A stretch of 64,000 nucleotides of DNA from Hyposmocoma kahamanoa (lineage: Eukaryota > Arthropoda > Insecta > Lepidoptera > Cosmopterigidae): assembly GCF_003589595.1 (NCBI RefSeq), contig NW_020653900.1, forward strand, positions 4,357,342-4,421,341, in the 5' to 3' direction. Positions 10,796 through 22,806 of this stretch are shown here, one piece after another (positions within the stretch are counted from its first letter, which is position 1; each line of letters begins with the position of its first letter). Position numbers and translations under genes: made by a program. The notes under the pieces were generated by a model. That model was not told where the DNA came from. It saw only the letters and a program-made list of their open reading frames with translations, and made no database searches.

Positions 10796-11090
10796 TAAAA
10801 ACAACCGACTTTAAAAGTTCATGGAATTACGTCTATTTGCCAAATTTTATTGAAATCGGTTACCGGAACGTGCGAGTAACTGGATTCAGCCCATAGTTTG
10901 CCACTCTTAGAGGTGGAATATTATTTTCAAATTTATATAGACCCAATACTGAGGTAAGCTCTTTCCTGCAAAAAAAAGAATCATGAAGATCGGTTCACAA
11001 ATGCCGAGTTATCGCGTAACATACATAAAAAAAATGCTATCTAACACAGAACCTCCTCCCCTTTTTTCAAGTCGGTTAATAACTTGACTT
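10796..11090 (+). repeat. F6 repeat, complete copy
   Basis: Both ends are present: left ACAACCGACTTTAAAAGTTC, right TTTTTTCAAGTCGGTTAA, which are inverted relative to each other. The middle carries ATTGAAATCGGTTACCGGAA and AGAGGTGGAATATT. The inverted ends fit a short non-autonomous DNA element, but no target duplication is evident. Confidence 0.8.
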
Positions 11091-11825
11091 GTAGAGTTCG
11101 TTTCGCTGATCCAATCTAATTCAATTTTGTAAAAAAATGACGATTACGTTAGTTATATAAGGGTACCATGGTAGGTTGGTACGATATTTTGTGCCAATTA
11201 GGATGGATGCACTATTAGTTAATCATCCCCATGTAGTTGACCAATTTCGACTATAAACGTCATTAACAATGATACGCGCAAACTTTTCTAATTAGAAAAG
11301 ATAATTTCCTAAATTGATCGAATTTCCTCAGGAGGAGCGCATAGTGCTAACCTCAAAGAAATAATAGACTTATTTGATCACCAGAAAATGTATTAATAAT
11401 AAATAGAATAAGAATGTGCCTGACAACTACATTGGGGTTCCCTACTTGAGATCGAATGCTGTTTGATCAGACATTAATTGCTCGAAAACATAAATGAATT
11501 GTTATATTAAATCATGTATTTTAGGTGAAAAAACGAAAAGTATTGGACAATGGACGATCTTATTCACGTCACATATAAAATGTTACAAAAATAAATACAT
11601 TGAACTGTTTGTGGCTAGTACGATTGCAAAAAAACTTCAACACATTAGACTATAAATCGTGAGTTCTAAGGTTTGCCACATCGATTCATCAAAGCCCCTA
11701 AAGAACATGTGCACACATTTCATTTAGTTAAACGCAATACTTATTAAAATTTTTCTTCACATTTCAAGGTGCGAAAACTCCTCTGAATTTGTGTATAAAA
11801 AGTCTGCTGTCAGCTATACCACATA
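11091..11825. other. Intronic, no recognised feature
   Basis: AT-rich; no ORF or repeat relation noticed. Confidence 0.5.
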
Positions 11826-11828
11826 TAA

Positions 11829-12175
11829 AGGTGTCTCAGTAAGAGTGCACTTTTTAAATTTAGAATCATTTTTTTTTCGCGCAAGTGGCAACTCTGAAAT
11901 TTGACAGCCGTCACCTATATTTATTCCGATTATTAAAAATGGAGCGCTTCACGAAAGAACAACGCGTTATAATTGTGAAAACTCATTACAAAAATGGGGA
12001 AAGTTACGCTGAGACCGCTCGCAAACTTCGCCAAATTTTCAGTCGAGAAAGTGCACCTAATGTGTCAACCATTCGAAGAGTGGTTAAAAAATTTGAAGAA
12101 ACTGGGTCGATTGTGGATATTAACACTCCTTTGTGTCAACGTACCGGTCGGTCTCTTGAAAACATTGCAAACTAC
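11829..12175 (+). pseudogene. 5' fragment of a DUF4817-type transposase element
   Basis: From ATG at 11939 the frame reads MERFTKEQRVIIVKTHYKNG, then a helix-turn-helix region with PNVSTIRRVVKKFEETGSI and TGRSLENIA. This is the N-terminal DNA-binding domain (DUF4817) of Tc-like transposases common in insects. The similarity stops at about 12175, and an S1 SINE begins at 12218, so the catalytic domain is absent. The 5' non-coding end is at about 11829 (GGTGTCTCAGTAAGAGTGCA). About 78 of the usual 350 or so codons remain. Confidence 0.75.
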
Positions 12176-12217
12176 GCATTAACAATTATCAATTTGTTTT
12201 GCGATTTAGGAAAAAAA

Positions 12218-12476
12218 AAATTGCCTGGTCTCAAAACAGGGAATTCCCTGTACAGTAGGTATCATCTAAATATTCACTATTTGTAAAGCAATTAGTGCAA
12301 ATACTTAGTGGATACTTATGTGTGGGCACCGACTGTATTATGTAACGGAATTAGCTCTGGATCACTTCTTCAAAACAAACAGTTAAGAAAGTACACTTCC
12401 CAAACTGTCATACAGGGAATCGAACCCGGAGCCCCCTTATACCACAGCATAAACCGTTGGGCCACCAAGGCCGTCA
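12218..12476 (-). repeat. S1 SINE (tRNA-derived), full head
   Basis: On the minus strand it begins GACGGCCTTGGTGGCCCAAC (A-box region TGGCCCAACGG) and has the B box GGGTTCGATTCCC, giving a tRNA-like head. The body ends with the GGGAATTCCCTG inverted motif, and the A-run of its 3' end is seen as TTAGGAAAAAAAAAATTG on the plus strand side. It interrupts the DUF4817 element remnant. Confidence 0.8.
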
Positions 12477-12479
12477 AAA

Positions 12480-13139
12480 AGTAAAAAGTAAGCTTTGTTT
12501 TGAAATTTTCATAATGTTATCACAGACAATCGGATAACAAAAGCTCTATCTAAAGAGGCCACCAATGTCTCGGCGCCCGGTGGTTTATCAGGTATTTTTT
12601 TTGTTAAGGAATGTTTTTTTTCTACTCTCTTTGTAGCGGAATATTTTTCTGAGTCTTCTTTGTGCCGAAATCATTAAACAAATACGGTAAATCTTCATAA
12701 ACTAATATCAAAATTTATAATTTGACTGAATATTAGGGATTGCTACGGGTTTTGAAGGGTAAGGGTGCAAACATATCCCAATTCTTTACCAATAGCGCAA
12801 AGGTACGACAAAGGAATCGAATATACTAACGATATCTATGTTTTCCGAAATACACATGATTCGATCGATCATCACGATAGTCGTATCGATCCATCGCAAC
12901 TCCCTTAGCATTATAGTTACCGACATAACCATACACAATCGATTTGTAGTCTCACTCAGTCTGAAACAACGGACCGTGTAGACAACGTCGTCTTAAAGTA
13001 GCCTTTACAATTAATATAAAAGCTTCGAAAAGTGAATTAAAAATTATTTACTATGCAACCAAAAATGTTTGTACAACAAAAAATATGGAAACCGAATTAG
13101 ACAGGTTATTTTCTGATCTGTATGTTCTACCTAAATTCG
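12480..13139. other. Intronic, one short R1-like scrap
   Basis: A piece of about 30 bp near 12740 (GGGTTTTGAAGGGTAAGGGTG) matches the middle of R1. A block at 12790-12980 is less AT-rich with several ATCGAT words. No gene is seen. Confidence 0.4.
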
Positions 13140-13312
13140 AAGGCAATTTTTATTATTTAAGTGTTCTAGAATATTGTCATGGAGTGTTATTTAATATTCC
13201 AGTGTAGTATCCTGAAACATTATTTAATATTTCACCACAACATACTTGAGTATTTCAAATATTTACAAAATGCCACCGAAATTAGACAATACTAATTTGA
13301 TAATGACCCAAA
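13140..13312. mobile_element. F8 fold-back element, diverged copy
   Basis: The left part GGCAATTTTTATTATTTAAG and right end ATGCCACCGAAATTAG match the two inverted arms of the fold-back at 59768-59932. The middle differs. Confidence 0.55.
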
Positions 13313-13837
13313 TACTATAAGTTCCGAAAAATCTTGACGTAATACTACCTCTACCAACTTAATTTATATTTTGTCCAAAACTATTGTTAGCCATTTTTAT
13401 CGTAAATCACCTATTGCAATTTGAAAAGCGACCTTATACATTTCATACATTTCTGTGATTGTTAAACTATTTCATAATACGGAAATACCTACTATATTAG
13501 GGACTATATCGGACATAGGTACGTCGGTAAATTGCTTTTTATTTCGGAACTTTAGTATGTTATTCGGAAGTATATTTTTTTTCGTTGAATTAAGATTTGA
13601 ATAAATATGATTAATTTTGTCAGTATGTTTTGGGTTTATATTTCAGTAACACATAACAATGCAGTGTTTGTTACAATTAGCCTTTAGCTCGATGTAATTT
13701 CATTTGTTCGTCGGAACCTTCATTATTACTATTTATATATACGGAAACTATAAAATGAATAGAGAACATATCAAATGAACAAGTAATGAAAGGGGTTAGG
13801 GAAGAAAGAAATCTTTTAAATACGATAGAGAACAGAA

Positions 13838-14050
13838 TAATAACGCACATACTCGTAGCCCCACACTAGGGAGACCCTGTGTCGCGGGCGCCATGGACAC
13901 ACGCATAGATAACCACATGTAACGCCCAAATTCATGAGAGAAATAAATATAGGCCGTACGAATATTTCTTCCGACCCGGGAACCGATTGTAAGACTTCTG
14001 CGTGGCAGCGCAGTGTGGTAATCGTTCGGCCACTGAGGCAGTTGAGAATA
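13838..14050 (-). repeat. S2 SINE, full-length with tRNA-like head
   Basis: S2 is defined here and at 43992. The minus strand starts with CTGCCTCAGTGGCCGAACG (A-box region) and carries a B-box-like GGTTCCCGGGTCGG. The body includes complements of AGGGAGACCCTGTGTCGCGG and GAGAGAAATAAATATAGGCC. The 3' tail is a short (TTA)n, seen as AATAATAA at the plus-strand left end. Length about 210 bp is typical of SINEs. Confidence 0.82.
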
Positions 14051-14394
14051 CAAAACAGAAGGGGGAAAATGTGTGGACATTTTTTACGTAATGATTACGA
14101 ATTCGTGAGAATTATAATTAAGGGGAAAATAGAAGGAAAAAGAGAGAGTTCCTCGCTATCCTCTCTTTCGGCCAAGAATGACGTACTGTGAACAAATAAA
14201 GAAGAACATCAAAGTGAGCAACTAGAGATCAAGGAGCTGGCTACGAACCATGAGGAGTGGAAGGCTACACCGACAATGCCTGGACTTGAATAGGATGATA
14301 AGATAATCGCACAAGATTTTGACGATCTCCGTGGTCGAGGTTTTCATTCCCGACTTCGATCCCCGACGGGTTCAATGTAGAAAACTAACTTTAA

Positions 14395-14685
14395 TACTTT
14401 TATTTTGATAATATACAGGTAAGGTAAAAAGACAATAAAAGCTTAAATACTAGAAAGTAAAACTAGGATTCTTAAATTATATGACTAAAATTGGGTCCCC
14501 GCGGCAAGGTGTCCAAGATGCTGGCAGCTTTTTTTCCCCTTTGTATTGCTATGCTAATGCGTTGGGTAATGAAGCTGCCGGGCCTTGGGTATCCCAGACA
14601 TTCTATTAATTTTTTGGATAAAATTTTGTACAGATGAAGGGCACTAGGACCCCACGGTAGTCGGGGCCGAGATCCAATCTACAAC
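14395..14685 (-). mobile_element. F4 retroelement, 3' fragment
   Basis: The complement of this interval follows the end of the copy at 9735: CTACCGTGGGGTCCTAGTGC, CTGTACAAAATTTTATCC, GCCAGCATCTTGGACACC and CGCGGGGACCCAATTTTA. It is truncated at the 5' side and disrupted by an A-run inside AAAGGGGAAAAAAAGCTGCC. Confidence 0.75.
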
Positions 14686-15735
14686 TTTTCTATATTGTCT
14701 CTGGTCTGGGTGTTTATGGTATTGTCGAAGTTTCAGATTTCCATAACACATGCTTTAGTTACTTTGGGATCAGAACAACTTATGTAATGTTGTCTAACAT
14801 TTATTCTCAGTTATATCGTCACTTAAATTTTAAAAATCAAATGCAATTGTTGCATAGCATTCGACCATTCCATATTTAAAAAAAATTCAATAGAGTTACT
14901 TCTTGCACAAAAAAATCTTGAAAGGCCACCTTTGTGCAAACGTCCACACTATTGCTGTTGCGTGTTATGTGATGACACACCCAAGGAACTTTTTTTTGTC
15001 CAAGGCGAGATTGAAGGCGCCTTGTGAGTTGTAATTTGTCGCGCCGACGGTCAAGGGTCTTTTTTATTTATTTGTTTGGCTTTCGGTGACGCCAAATTGG
15101 TATGGGGAGAAAGATTTCTTTTGCAACCTTCACGTAACGCGTAATTGTACATTTGGCATATTATTTAGCAGTTCTTTGTCTATTGTAATCGACGTCTAAG
15201 TATCTAAGTTTTAGATCTTATTGTACTTGTACCACTAACTTCAGTTCCATTTACGAATATTAATCAAAAAAAGAAATTAAACGTATCTACTGAATTATTA
15301 AGCATTTTTGTTTTTCGAAGAGCTGAATACATTTGTTTTTTTGAATAAACGGAACAAACTATTCATTAAAGTAACAAATTAACGCTCAAGTGGCAATAAC
15401 CCGGGCACATTTAGGGCCTTTGCCATTTTTTTTGCGACCACCGGCAACGGGAGGAAGCGGTATACGGCCTATAATTGAGACAAGTTCCTATAAAAAAAAG
15501 GAAAAAAATCTGTACGTGTGCCGGAAATGCTTTAATGGTGACATAAAAACACCTCAATCTTTGGGCGCCAAATTATTTGACAGGTCATTTTTAGTAAGAA
15601 TCTATTACTTTGTTTCTTTGAACTGAACGTGAAGTAAAGTTTTTTTCCTGTTAGATTCTTCCTTGTGCACAAGCCGCACGAGGTTGGTCCCATTGCATAA
15701 ATTAATATGTATTAATTATGCGAAGTTATTTTGTT
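14686..15735. other. Intronic, no recognised feature
   Basis: Includes a less AT-rich patch near 14990-15130 without coding potential. A 78-codon ORF at 15390 has no family similarity. Confidence 0.5.
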
Positions 15736-15736
15736 A

Positions 15737-16015
15737 TGATATCTAGTGACGGGACGAACAAGTCGTGCACCTAGCGGTAAGCGACACACCTGTTCATAAC
15801 AGTAACAGGGCCGCTCAGAGTTTTAAATCCCAAAGAACTGAGGGGCACTACCACTGTGCCCTTCTCCCTGAGACAGTCCCATGTACCAATAATGTCACCG
15901 GCACCCTTACCTTTCAAAACCGGTAATGTTCACATTACTGCTTGGCGGCAGAAATGGTTAAGGTGGCAGTACTTCCCTGAACGAACTCTTTCACAAGGAG
16001 TTTTACTGCTACTAA
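15737..16015 (-). repeat. R1 repeat, nearly complete
   Basis: Plus-strand reading runs from ATCTAGTGACGGGACGAAC (3' end of R1) to TTTTACTGCTACTAAAG (5' end). The A-rich tail is lost. Confidence 0.85.
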
Positions 16016-16077
16016 AGTCTGTCTTTGTAGCCAGTCAGTCTGCTGGTCATCCATGGAGGCTGAATAAAAGTTAAGTA

Positions 16078-16310
16078 AGTAAAGTTCGTGAAATTACATC
16101 TATTAGCCAAGTTGTATTAAAATCGCTTACTGGTACCTCTTAGAGATGGAATATTTTCTTGAAATTCAAATTCAATCAATACTGAGATACTCTTTTTTTT
16201 TTTGTAACAAAAAAAGAATCATCAAAATCGGTTCACGAATGTTGAAGTAATTGCGTCACAAAAAAAGTCGAATTCAGAACCTCGTTCTTTTTTGAAGTCG
16301 GTTAATTAAG
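16078..16310 (+). repeat. F6 repeat, deleted copy
   Basis: The left end lacks the outermost bases, starting AAAGTTCGTGAAATTACATC. The right end TTTTTTGAAGTCGGTTAATT is intact. The middle has lost the TTGCCACCCTTA block. Confidence 0.75.
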
Positions 16311-16604
16311 AGTAGATTAGACCTATAGGATAGGTAATGTAAATAAAAATGAATAATGTGTTGCTTGCTACCATGAAGAGGCCAGCCTAATGCCAATCTG
16401 GAGACTAACAATAATCTTCCGTCGCTACATCACAATGGCATCTACGAGATCCAAACAATTAAGAGATGCTCAATATCTAATAAATTAAGAAGCATTTCAG
16501 TGCATAAGCACATAATAAAGCATGTACATTTTGAAAGGATAACCAGGTAAATAGTATGTGTTCGTGTAAGTTGTACAAAATAAGTAAACAAATAAAAAAA
16601 ATTA

Positions 16605-16745
16605 AGAAACTATGCTTAGCATAGCTTCTAGCACAATGTGCTAGACGGCATAGGTTTAATCCAGCCAGATCAAAGGAATTTTAAGGTTCGTGTAAAGATC
16701 GAAGGTATTTGTGTGGAGTAATTTCACAAAAAAAGAATTGAATAG
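16605..16745 (+). repeat. S3 SINE (tRNA-derived), copy
   Basis: S3 copies have a decayed tRNA head (here GGCATAGGTTTAATCCAGCC as B-box region), then AGATCAAAGGAATTTT, then a GTTCG...GATCG...TTTGTGT segment, and end TTTCACAAAAAAA. The copies at 59563 (+) and 29505 (-) share this order. Confidence 0.6.
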
Positions 16746-16794
16746 CACGGTGGTAAAACATCCTGGCATTCAATAAATCTAAGTATTTTTTTCA

Positions 16795-17085
16795 GTAGCA
16801 GTAGAGGTCCTTGTGAAAGAGTTCGTCCAGGGAAGTACTGTCACCTTACCTATTTCTACCACCAAGCAGTAATGTCAGCATTACTGTGTTTTGGTTTTAA
16901 AGGGTATGGGCGCTGGTGAAATTACAGGAACATGGAACTTGTCAACTTATATCTCAGGGTCACATTGCTCCTAAGATCTTTGCGATTTAAAGCTCTGAGT
17001 GGCACTGCAACTGTTATGGAAAGGCGTGTAGCTTACCAACAGGCGCACGACTTGTTCGTCCCGTAACTTGATATTATATATTTTT
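16795..17085 (+). repeat. R1 repeat, nearly full copy
   Basis: Starts CAGTAGCAGTAGAGGTCCTT and ends CGTCCCGTAACTTGATATTA. The CAGTGGCAGTGCCCCT segment is replaced by a short deletion at about 16965. Confidence 0.88.
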
Positions 17086-17273
17086 TTAAATTAGGAAAAA
17101 AAAAAGAATTTCGGTCTAACTTAAAATGGCTCAGAATCCGACCTCGCAGAAAAATTACTATATTACCCCAAGTTACCCCCTTCCCGCTCAAAACGTACAT
17201 GTGACACTGGAATACTTCTACAATTCCAATTCAATTCCGATTTTTTTTTTCAATAATTCTTTTATCGTATTAT

Positions 17274-17387
17274 GCAGCTCATGTGTGGAATAAATTGCCT
17301 GCCAGCATTCGTGACAGTCCATCGGTTGAATCATTCAAATGCAAATTAATAGAGAACTTCCTGTCGAACTCGGCAGTGAATCGGTAA
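17274..17387 (+). pseudogene. C-terminal end of a LINE ORF2
   Basis: A 37-codon frame ending TAA at 17385-17387 reads AAHVWNKLPASIRDSPSVES, then FKCKLIENFL. The W-N-x-L-P..IR.SPS..SFK..L pattern is the usual last segment of CR1/Jockey-type LINE ORF2 proteins. All upstream LINE sequence is missing, as in a severe 5' truncation. Confidence 0.7.
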
Positions 17388-17529
17388 CATATTATATAAA
17401 CTAGTAATTCGTTTATATAATATGCGTATTGTATGCTTTTATGTATATTTGTGTATGATAACTTTATGCAAGTGTATATACAGAGTGTCCCACGACTGTG
17501 CGACACGGAAAGTGCTTTAAATATTGTAA

Positions 17530-17673
17530 GAAAGAAAGAAAAGTAGTTTATTTCGTAACCTTATGACAAAATGTATATGACGGAATGATAATAAAAAATT
17601 AATAATCTTAGGATAGAACACAAAATAAAAGAATTACATTTAAAAGTCACCAAAATGGTCTCCTCTGAGCTCT
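17530..17673. repeat. GAAA-rich tail-like tract and flank
   Basis: A short (GAAA)n tract at 17530-17545, then AT-rich sequence up to the CA microsatellite. It might be the 3' tail of the LINE scrap at 17274; this is a guess from position. Confidence 0.3.
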
Positions 17674-17858
<185 letters not shown>

Positions 17859-17929
17859 CAGACATACTTTTTGTTAATTGTTAAGTGCTTACTTTTAAGT
17901 CATAATTGTTTCCGTGGTGGGGGGTCTGG

Positions 17930-18775
17930 AAGCTATGGCACAGGTTTCGACCTAGTTTAGATTCCAACTTCCTCACAAACTATAATTAGTTAACACAACG
18001 AGTACTTATTAGTATATGTAACAAGAATTTTGTAGTTTGTGATGTTACAAAAATAAACTATTTTTTTCGTTTTTTATTTTGTAACAAAACGAGTGAGAGC
18101 ACCTCGTTTTGCTGGTTTTCAGTGAAGCCGAATAAATCACAATGATGATTCGTCTTCGTCCGAGCAGTAAAAAGCATAAAAAATACAATAAAGTTAACTA
18201 GGTAAATGTAAATGAAAATTAAATACGAATAAAAAAAAAGTAAAAATGTGTGCAGTAAAAATGGGTAAGATACGTATAAAGTAAAAACCAACATTGATTG
18301 TGCGTGTATTGTATTGTCATGTATTTGTGGCTGGGATATTAATGTCAGTAGTAAAATGGCAAGAAGGTACCGCACGACTGCCACTGCTGTTAGACACTTG
18401 AGTAAATAATAAAAATTTCTTAAATGGTGATTTGAAGGCGGCAACAGATTTCGTAGGTAGGATGTTCTGCTTCATAAAGATATTATTTTATTTTTAACAG
18501 TAAGCAATATTGCATTCAAAGACTTAAAAAGTTACTTGCCTCATCCGGAAACGGAAACGACCTAAAGCACAACATTGATTTTTATGATATTTATTGAAAG
18601 ACTCAATTATAAGGATTAATTAAATCTATCATATCTAAATAATAAATCTATCTTATAAAGTATCACCGTTCAATTATAAAAGCAAAATGTTTTATCTCAG
18701 TACTGCTCTCCTTGTCATAACTAACGCATTTGTATTTCGGTATATTGGTATAAAAAGTTTTTTGTCACCTAAAAT
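17930..18775. other. Intronic, no recognised feature
   Basis: A minus-strand 128-codon ORF at 18058-18444 is hydrophobic and AT-driven without known motifs; it is not called as a gene. Confidence 0.5.
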
Positions 18776-18777
18776 AA

Positions 18778-18935
18778 TAATAATAACACGCATACTCTCA
18801 TAGCCTCCCCCATTAGGGAAACCCTGTATCGCGAGAGCCATGGACACACATAGATAACCACAAATTACACTCAAACTCAAGAGAGAAGTAAATGTAGGCC
18901 ATATAAATATTTCTCCCCGCATGGGAATCGAACGA
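18778..18935 (-). repeat. S2 SINE, head-truncated
   Basis: Begins at the (AAT)n tail side, AATAATAATAATAACACGCA, then ATTAGGGAAACCCTGTATCG and GAGAGAAGTAAATGTAGGCC. Ends inside the B-box region GGGAATCGAACG; the A-box side is lost. Confidence 0.8.
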
Positions 18936-18939
18936 ACTG

Positions 18940-20480
18940 TTCGGACTCGAAAGCAGTTAAATAACTTCAAAGTACTTTTCCTCCGTGTCGCATAACCTTG
19001 GGCACCCTGTATACTATTATTTATTTATAATGAAATAAATCGTTTTAATTTATAATTATAATTTTGATTTGTTTGTATTAATTCAATTAATTTATTTATA
19101 AACTTTCTGGTAATAAGGAAACATTGATTACTTGTGAGACAGGCTTAGCCTAGTGCATGAATCGAGACCTTTACGTGATAGGTATACGCTGCAACAAGTT
19201 GTGTTTCTAATGTTGTATTTCATATCTACTATGTATTTAATTTTGTTGTCAATTTTTCTAAATTCTTTCACGCAGCTTGAGTAACTAGAAAAGATCCTTC
19301 TGAACATCTTTTGTAACACGAATTTGGATGCCTTACTTTCTCATACTCGTATCTTATAAAGAGTGGTTATTCAGGAGATGGCAAAACTGTATATTTATTT
19401 TAAATTTCTTATCAAGGGTATTCATTTGGATGCATTACTTTAAGAATAGGTAAAAGTAAGTATGTAAATATGATGTGAAATCGACATGCAACATTTATAT
19501 ACATAATCCATTTTTAGCATTTCAGTTACTTTGTGCTTTAAGATACGAGTTTGAGAAAGTAAGGTGACGATTTTGAATGTTTTCTTTGTACAATAAAAAA
19601 TAAAAATAAAGAGACGTATTTGCCGGTTTGTATAACTAAAGAAAAACCACTAACCACTCACCTTTACACAACTGAAGAGTGAGTTAAATGTTTATTACGC
19701 TTTTATAACACTAAACAGTTAATCAAACTAAAGCAGTTTTACGCCTTGCGGCAATCAACCGTTTAAAAACTCTTTATACTGTTCACTTTACATTCACAAA
19801 TCGTTAGTAATAAAAAAAGCCGCCACACTGGTGCTGTAAAAGCACAATTACACGATCTTTTAATTATTCTGCCAATCGAGTAACTTTAAAGGTGTAATAG
19901 AGTAGCAAGAATGTCAGAAACATTTTTTTGACTTGTAACGATATTTTAAACCAGCTTTAATAAAGGATAATATTATTTGATTATCTAAGTTATAATTCAT
20001 CTAATTCTAAATGTGCAGTTTTTAAATAAATGATATTTGTTTTAAGTTTTATATACATATATTGTTCCGTCTATATTTGTTGATCTATGGATAAATTATA
20101 AACGAACTGCATTCAAGGTGACACTATCATTACGTTTGGACGTACTAAATTAATATTTGATAGTCAAAAATTATATTTGTTGCTCTTTTTTCATATAGGT
20201 CAAGTTTTGCTTGTGTCCCGAACATGGTTTCAGGTTTCTTGATGCATAGTTTTGAGGGTCAACATGAAACTATAAAAGTTAATTTATGCAAATCAAACAT
20301 TGGCTCTGAACAGATTAAAATATAAATTGTGTTAATTTATTTTATGTCTCAGAGAAAGAGGAACATTAAAAATATGACCGTTTAGATTTTTTGCTTGCTG
20401 TTTTTGCAAATTTAAAATTGCAATTTAAATACATAGCTTTTACAAACATTGACGAACCTCGTGTGAATAAAATAATAAAA
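18940..20480. other. Intronic, no recognised feature
   Basis: Very AT-rich. CAAACTCGTATCTTA-like words (TACGAGTTTGAGAAAGTAAGG near 19545 and its complement near 19335) form a weak inverted pair about 200 bp apart, perhaps an old fold-back. No gene. Confidence 0.4.
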
Positions 20481-20484
20481 TATT

Positions 20485-20765
20485 TTTTTATGACACTAAG
20501 TGACGGGACGATCAAGTGATGCGCCTGGTGGTAAGTGACACGCCTGTTCTTAGCAGTCGCAGGGCCACGCAGAGCTTTAAATCGCAAAGATCTGAGGGGC
20601 ACTGCCACTGCGCCCGTCATCCTGAGACATAAGTTGACAAGTGTGCCTGTAATGTCTCCAGCACCATTAATTACCCTTCAAAACCGGAACACAGTAATGC
20701 TGACATTACTGCTTGGCGGCAGAAATAGGTAAGGCGGCAGTACTTCCCTGCTCTAGTGCTACTAA
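20485..20765 (-). repeat. R1 repeat, nearly complete
   Basis: Plus-strand reading starts in the T-run TATTTTTTTATGACACTAAG and continues to CCCTGCTCTAGTGCTACTAA, so both ends are close to intact. The piece with ACGAACTCTTTCACAAGG is deleted. Confidence 0.87.
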
Positions 20766-20864
20766 ATTAAAAATAATTATTTTGCATTTGGATTTATTTT
20801 TACTCAAACTAGGACAGCACACAACATAACGAAAGAAAGACATCATTTTATACATTATTTGCAT

Positions 20865-21005
20865 TGTAGGGTAAAGAGGGGGATGCTTCGTTGGTTTGGT
20901 TACCTAGAAAGATTGAATATTGGTACACTGACGAGACGACGACAATGGAAGAGGTTTGTCAGGAGCGTAGTAGGCGGAAGTCCATAGTCTCAGCCTACTC
21001 CGGTG
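20865..21005 (+). pseudogene. Probable LINE ORF2 C-terminal remnant
   Basis: Reads MLRWFGYLERLNIGTLTRRR then QWKRFVRS before a TAG. The LRWFG(H/Y)(V/L)ER pattern is typical of the C-terminal part of RTE-type and related LINE proteins. Only about 40 codons are readable; the clade is uncertain. Confidence 0.45.
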
Positions 21006-21143
21006 GGCGACACGCGTGATCATATGTATCTATGTATGTACTTACATTGTAAAAAACTTAAAACTCAATATAGTCTTAAGTTTTTTTTGTACTTGAAAAT
21101 AAAAAGAGTTAAATTACTCTTAAACAATATGAGTTCTTTTGTT

Positions 21144-21440
21144 TTTAACCGACTTTAAAAAAGAGTAGGTTCTGTATTCGACTGCTTTTTTATTTGTGTG
21201 TATGTTATGCAATTACTCACATTTACATTTTGCGAACCTATTTCGACAATTGTTTTTTATTAAACGGGGTACCTCAGTTGTAGTTTTATCGAAATTTGAA
21301 TATAATGTTCCACCCTTAAGGGTGGCAAATTAGGAGATGAATCCGGTTTATTGGATTTCACTCACTTCCGTTGACCAATTTTAATAACATTTAATCGAAG
21401 TAATTCCATAAACTTTTGTGGTGGTTTTTTTATAAAAAGT
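21144..21440 (-). repeat. F6 repeat, complete copy in reverse orientation
   Basis: Plus-strand reading starts TTTTTAACCGACTTTAAAAAAG and ends GGTGGTTTTTTTAT; it contains CCACCCTTAAGGGTGGCAAAT and AAACTTTTGTGG, complements of the usual F6 blocks. The outer end near 21438 has lost the CCGACTT motif. Confidence 0.78.
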
Positions 21441-21790
21441 TATAAGTAATTTATTAATACAACTTTACTCATTATACACAATAAAGCAATGGAGATTATC
21501 ATTCAGTATAGTAATTGAATCGTTATTTCGAAAATGTTACAAATGGGACATTTAAAAATGAAGTGTAAACCAATTCCGCAAACTCAGTAGCTTTACAGCT
21601 CGCGATAATGATTTTACGGCGCAAGCGAATGTGCCGACGTTTAAAAGACATAAACAATCATTAGGCAATTTGGTTTAATGAAATAAGACAATTGCCCGTT
21701 GGTGCCCAAGGTAACGCCGACAAAGGGAATTAAAGATGATTGTAAAGTATTACCATAGCATAATGAAAAAAAGTATGGTAAAATTTTATA
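21441..21790. other. Intronic, no recognised feature
   Basis: Contains a moderately GC-rich patch at 21590-21730 without ORF. Confidence 0.4.
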
Positions 21791-21794
21791 TTTA

Positions 21795-22395
21795 TTATTT
21801 ATTTATATAAACGTCGCAGCGCGGTTTGTAGGTGTGCGCGCCATCCGCGCGCCGTGTACGAACGTACACATTCGCATAACCTCGCGATGCACTCGCGTTG
21901 CATAACACCTGGTCATCCCACGCGCTTGTCATTGGTTTTAGCCACACGAGTGGTTAGCTGTGGGGATGAACACGTCCGTCTGCCTCGGTACAATGTGACC
22001 GGGGAGTTCATCTCGCGCGCAGCTAGCGGTCTAGACGAGGGCCTAAGGCGATGAGACGCGCGGGGCACATGAGTTGCCCTTTAAGTTGGAAGCTTCATCT
22101 CGGGCACTAGCCCGGACAGCTAGTAGAGGATAAGCTATATATCCTCAGCTCCCTCCAGTCGCATAGATTTCTGGGAACTGGAGAGACGCTTCCGCGTCGG
22201 CAGGTGAGCGTGCCAAAGCCCTGCCACCAAAGAGGAGATTTGGTAGTGACACTATAGAGTCAACGGCTTAGCATTAGTTGCGCAATGCACAACAGGAGCG
22301 TCCCTACAGCTCCGGTACCTATCTGGAAAATAGGAGGGTGCTGTACGTGCACCCGGGGCAGCTCACCCAAGGCACTAGCCTTTTATTATACTACA
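21795..22395 (+). repeat. F9 GC-rich repeat, copy 1
   Basis: About 600 bp far richer in G+C than the flanks. The segment near 22020-22080 (TCTAGACGAGGGCCTAAGGC and TGAGTTGCCCTTTAAGTTGG) and that near 22110-22180 (CTAGTAGAGGATAAGC, TTCTGGGAACTG) match the complement of 40823-41302. Here the long inverted arms seen in the other copy are not recognisable. The 66-codon ORF at 21854 crosses it but shows no family motif. Confidence 0.7.
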
Positions 22396-22397
22396 CC

Positions 22398-22460
22398 TGA
22401 ACTCCTTCTGAAGCCCTATGCCCAGAACTGGGACTGATGATTGACGATGATTTTGATTAA
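22398..22460 (+). repeat. RTE-like retroelement 3' end
   Basis: GAAGCCCTATGCCCAGAACTG followed by GGGACTGATGATTGACGATG resembles the lepidopteran RTE-type 3' end CCCAGCAGTGGGAC plus (GATGAT)n. It directly follows the F9 repeat, so the two may be one element. Confidence 0.6.
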
Positions 22461-22806
22461 TTATTCTAACATTTGATGGCACATATTTTAACTTTATACA
22501 TTTAGGGATACAGTATCCCTCTGTTATGTACGCTCATCTATCAACTTATTTAGGAAGAATATTCATCATCTGTTATAAACAGTTCATCGTCGAATAAAAT
22601 TAAGATGTTTAAGTGGAAATTAAGGCTTAAATTAGTATACGCCGCATGGATTCAATTAAGGAATTGAATTTGTGAAGACTGGTTGTGAACAATAAAGTTA
22701 TTTAGTGTGATTAAATCAATAAATGGACATTTCTGGGAGTTCTTTCAACTATAAATTGTTACTTAATTGTTGTATTAATATGATTGGTGGACAAGAACAA
22801 TGGATT
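22461..22806. other. Intronic, no recognised feature
   Basis: AT-rich; nothing supported. Confidence 0.5.

Noticed and set aside
18058..18444. 128-codon hydrophobic minus-strand ORF
   Set aside because: Hydrophobicity follows from T-rich codons; no recognisable transporter or receptor pattern.
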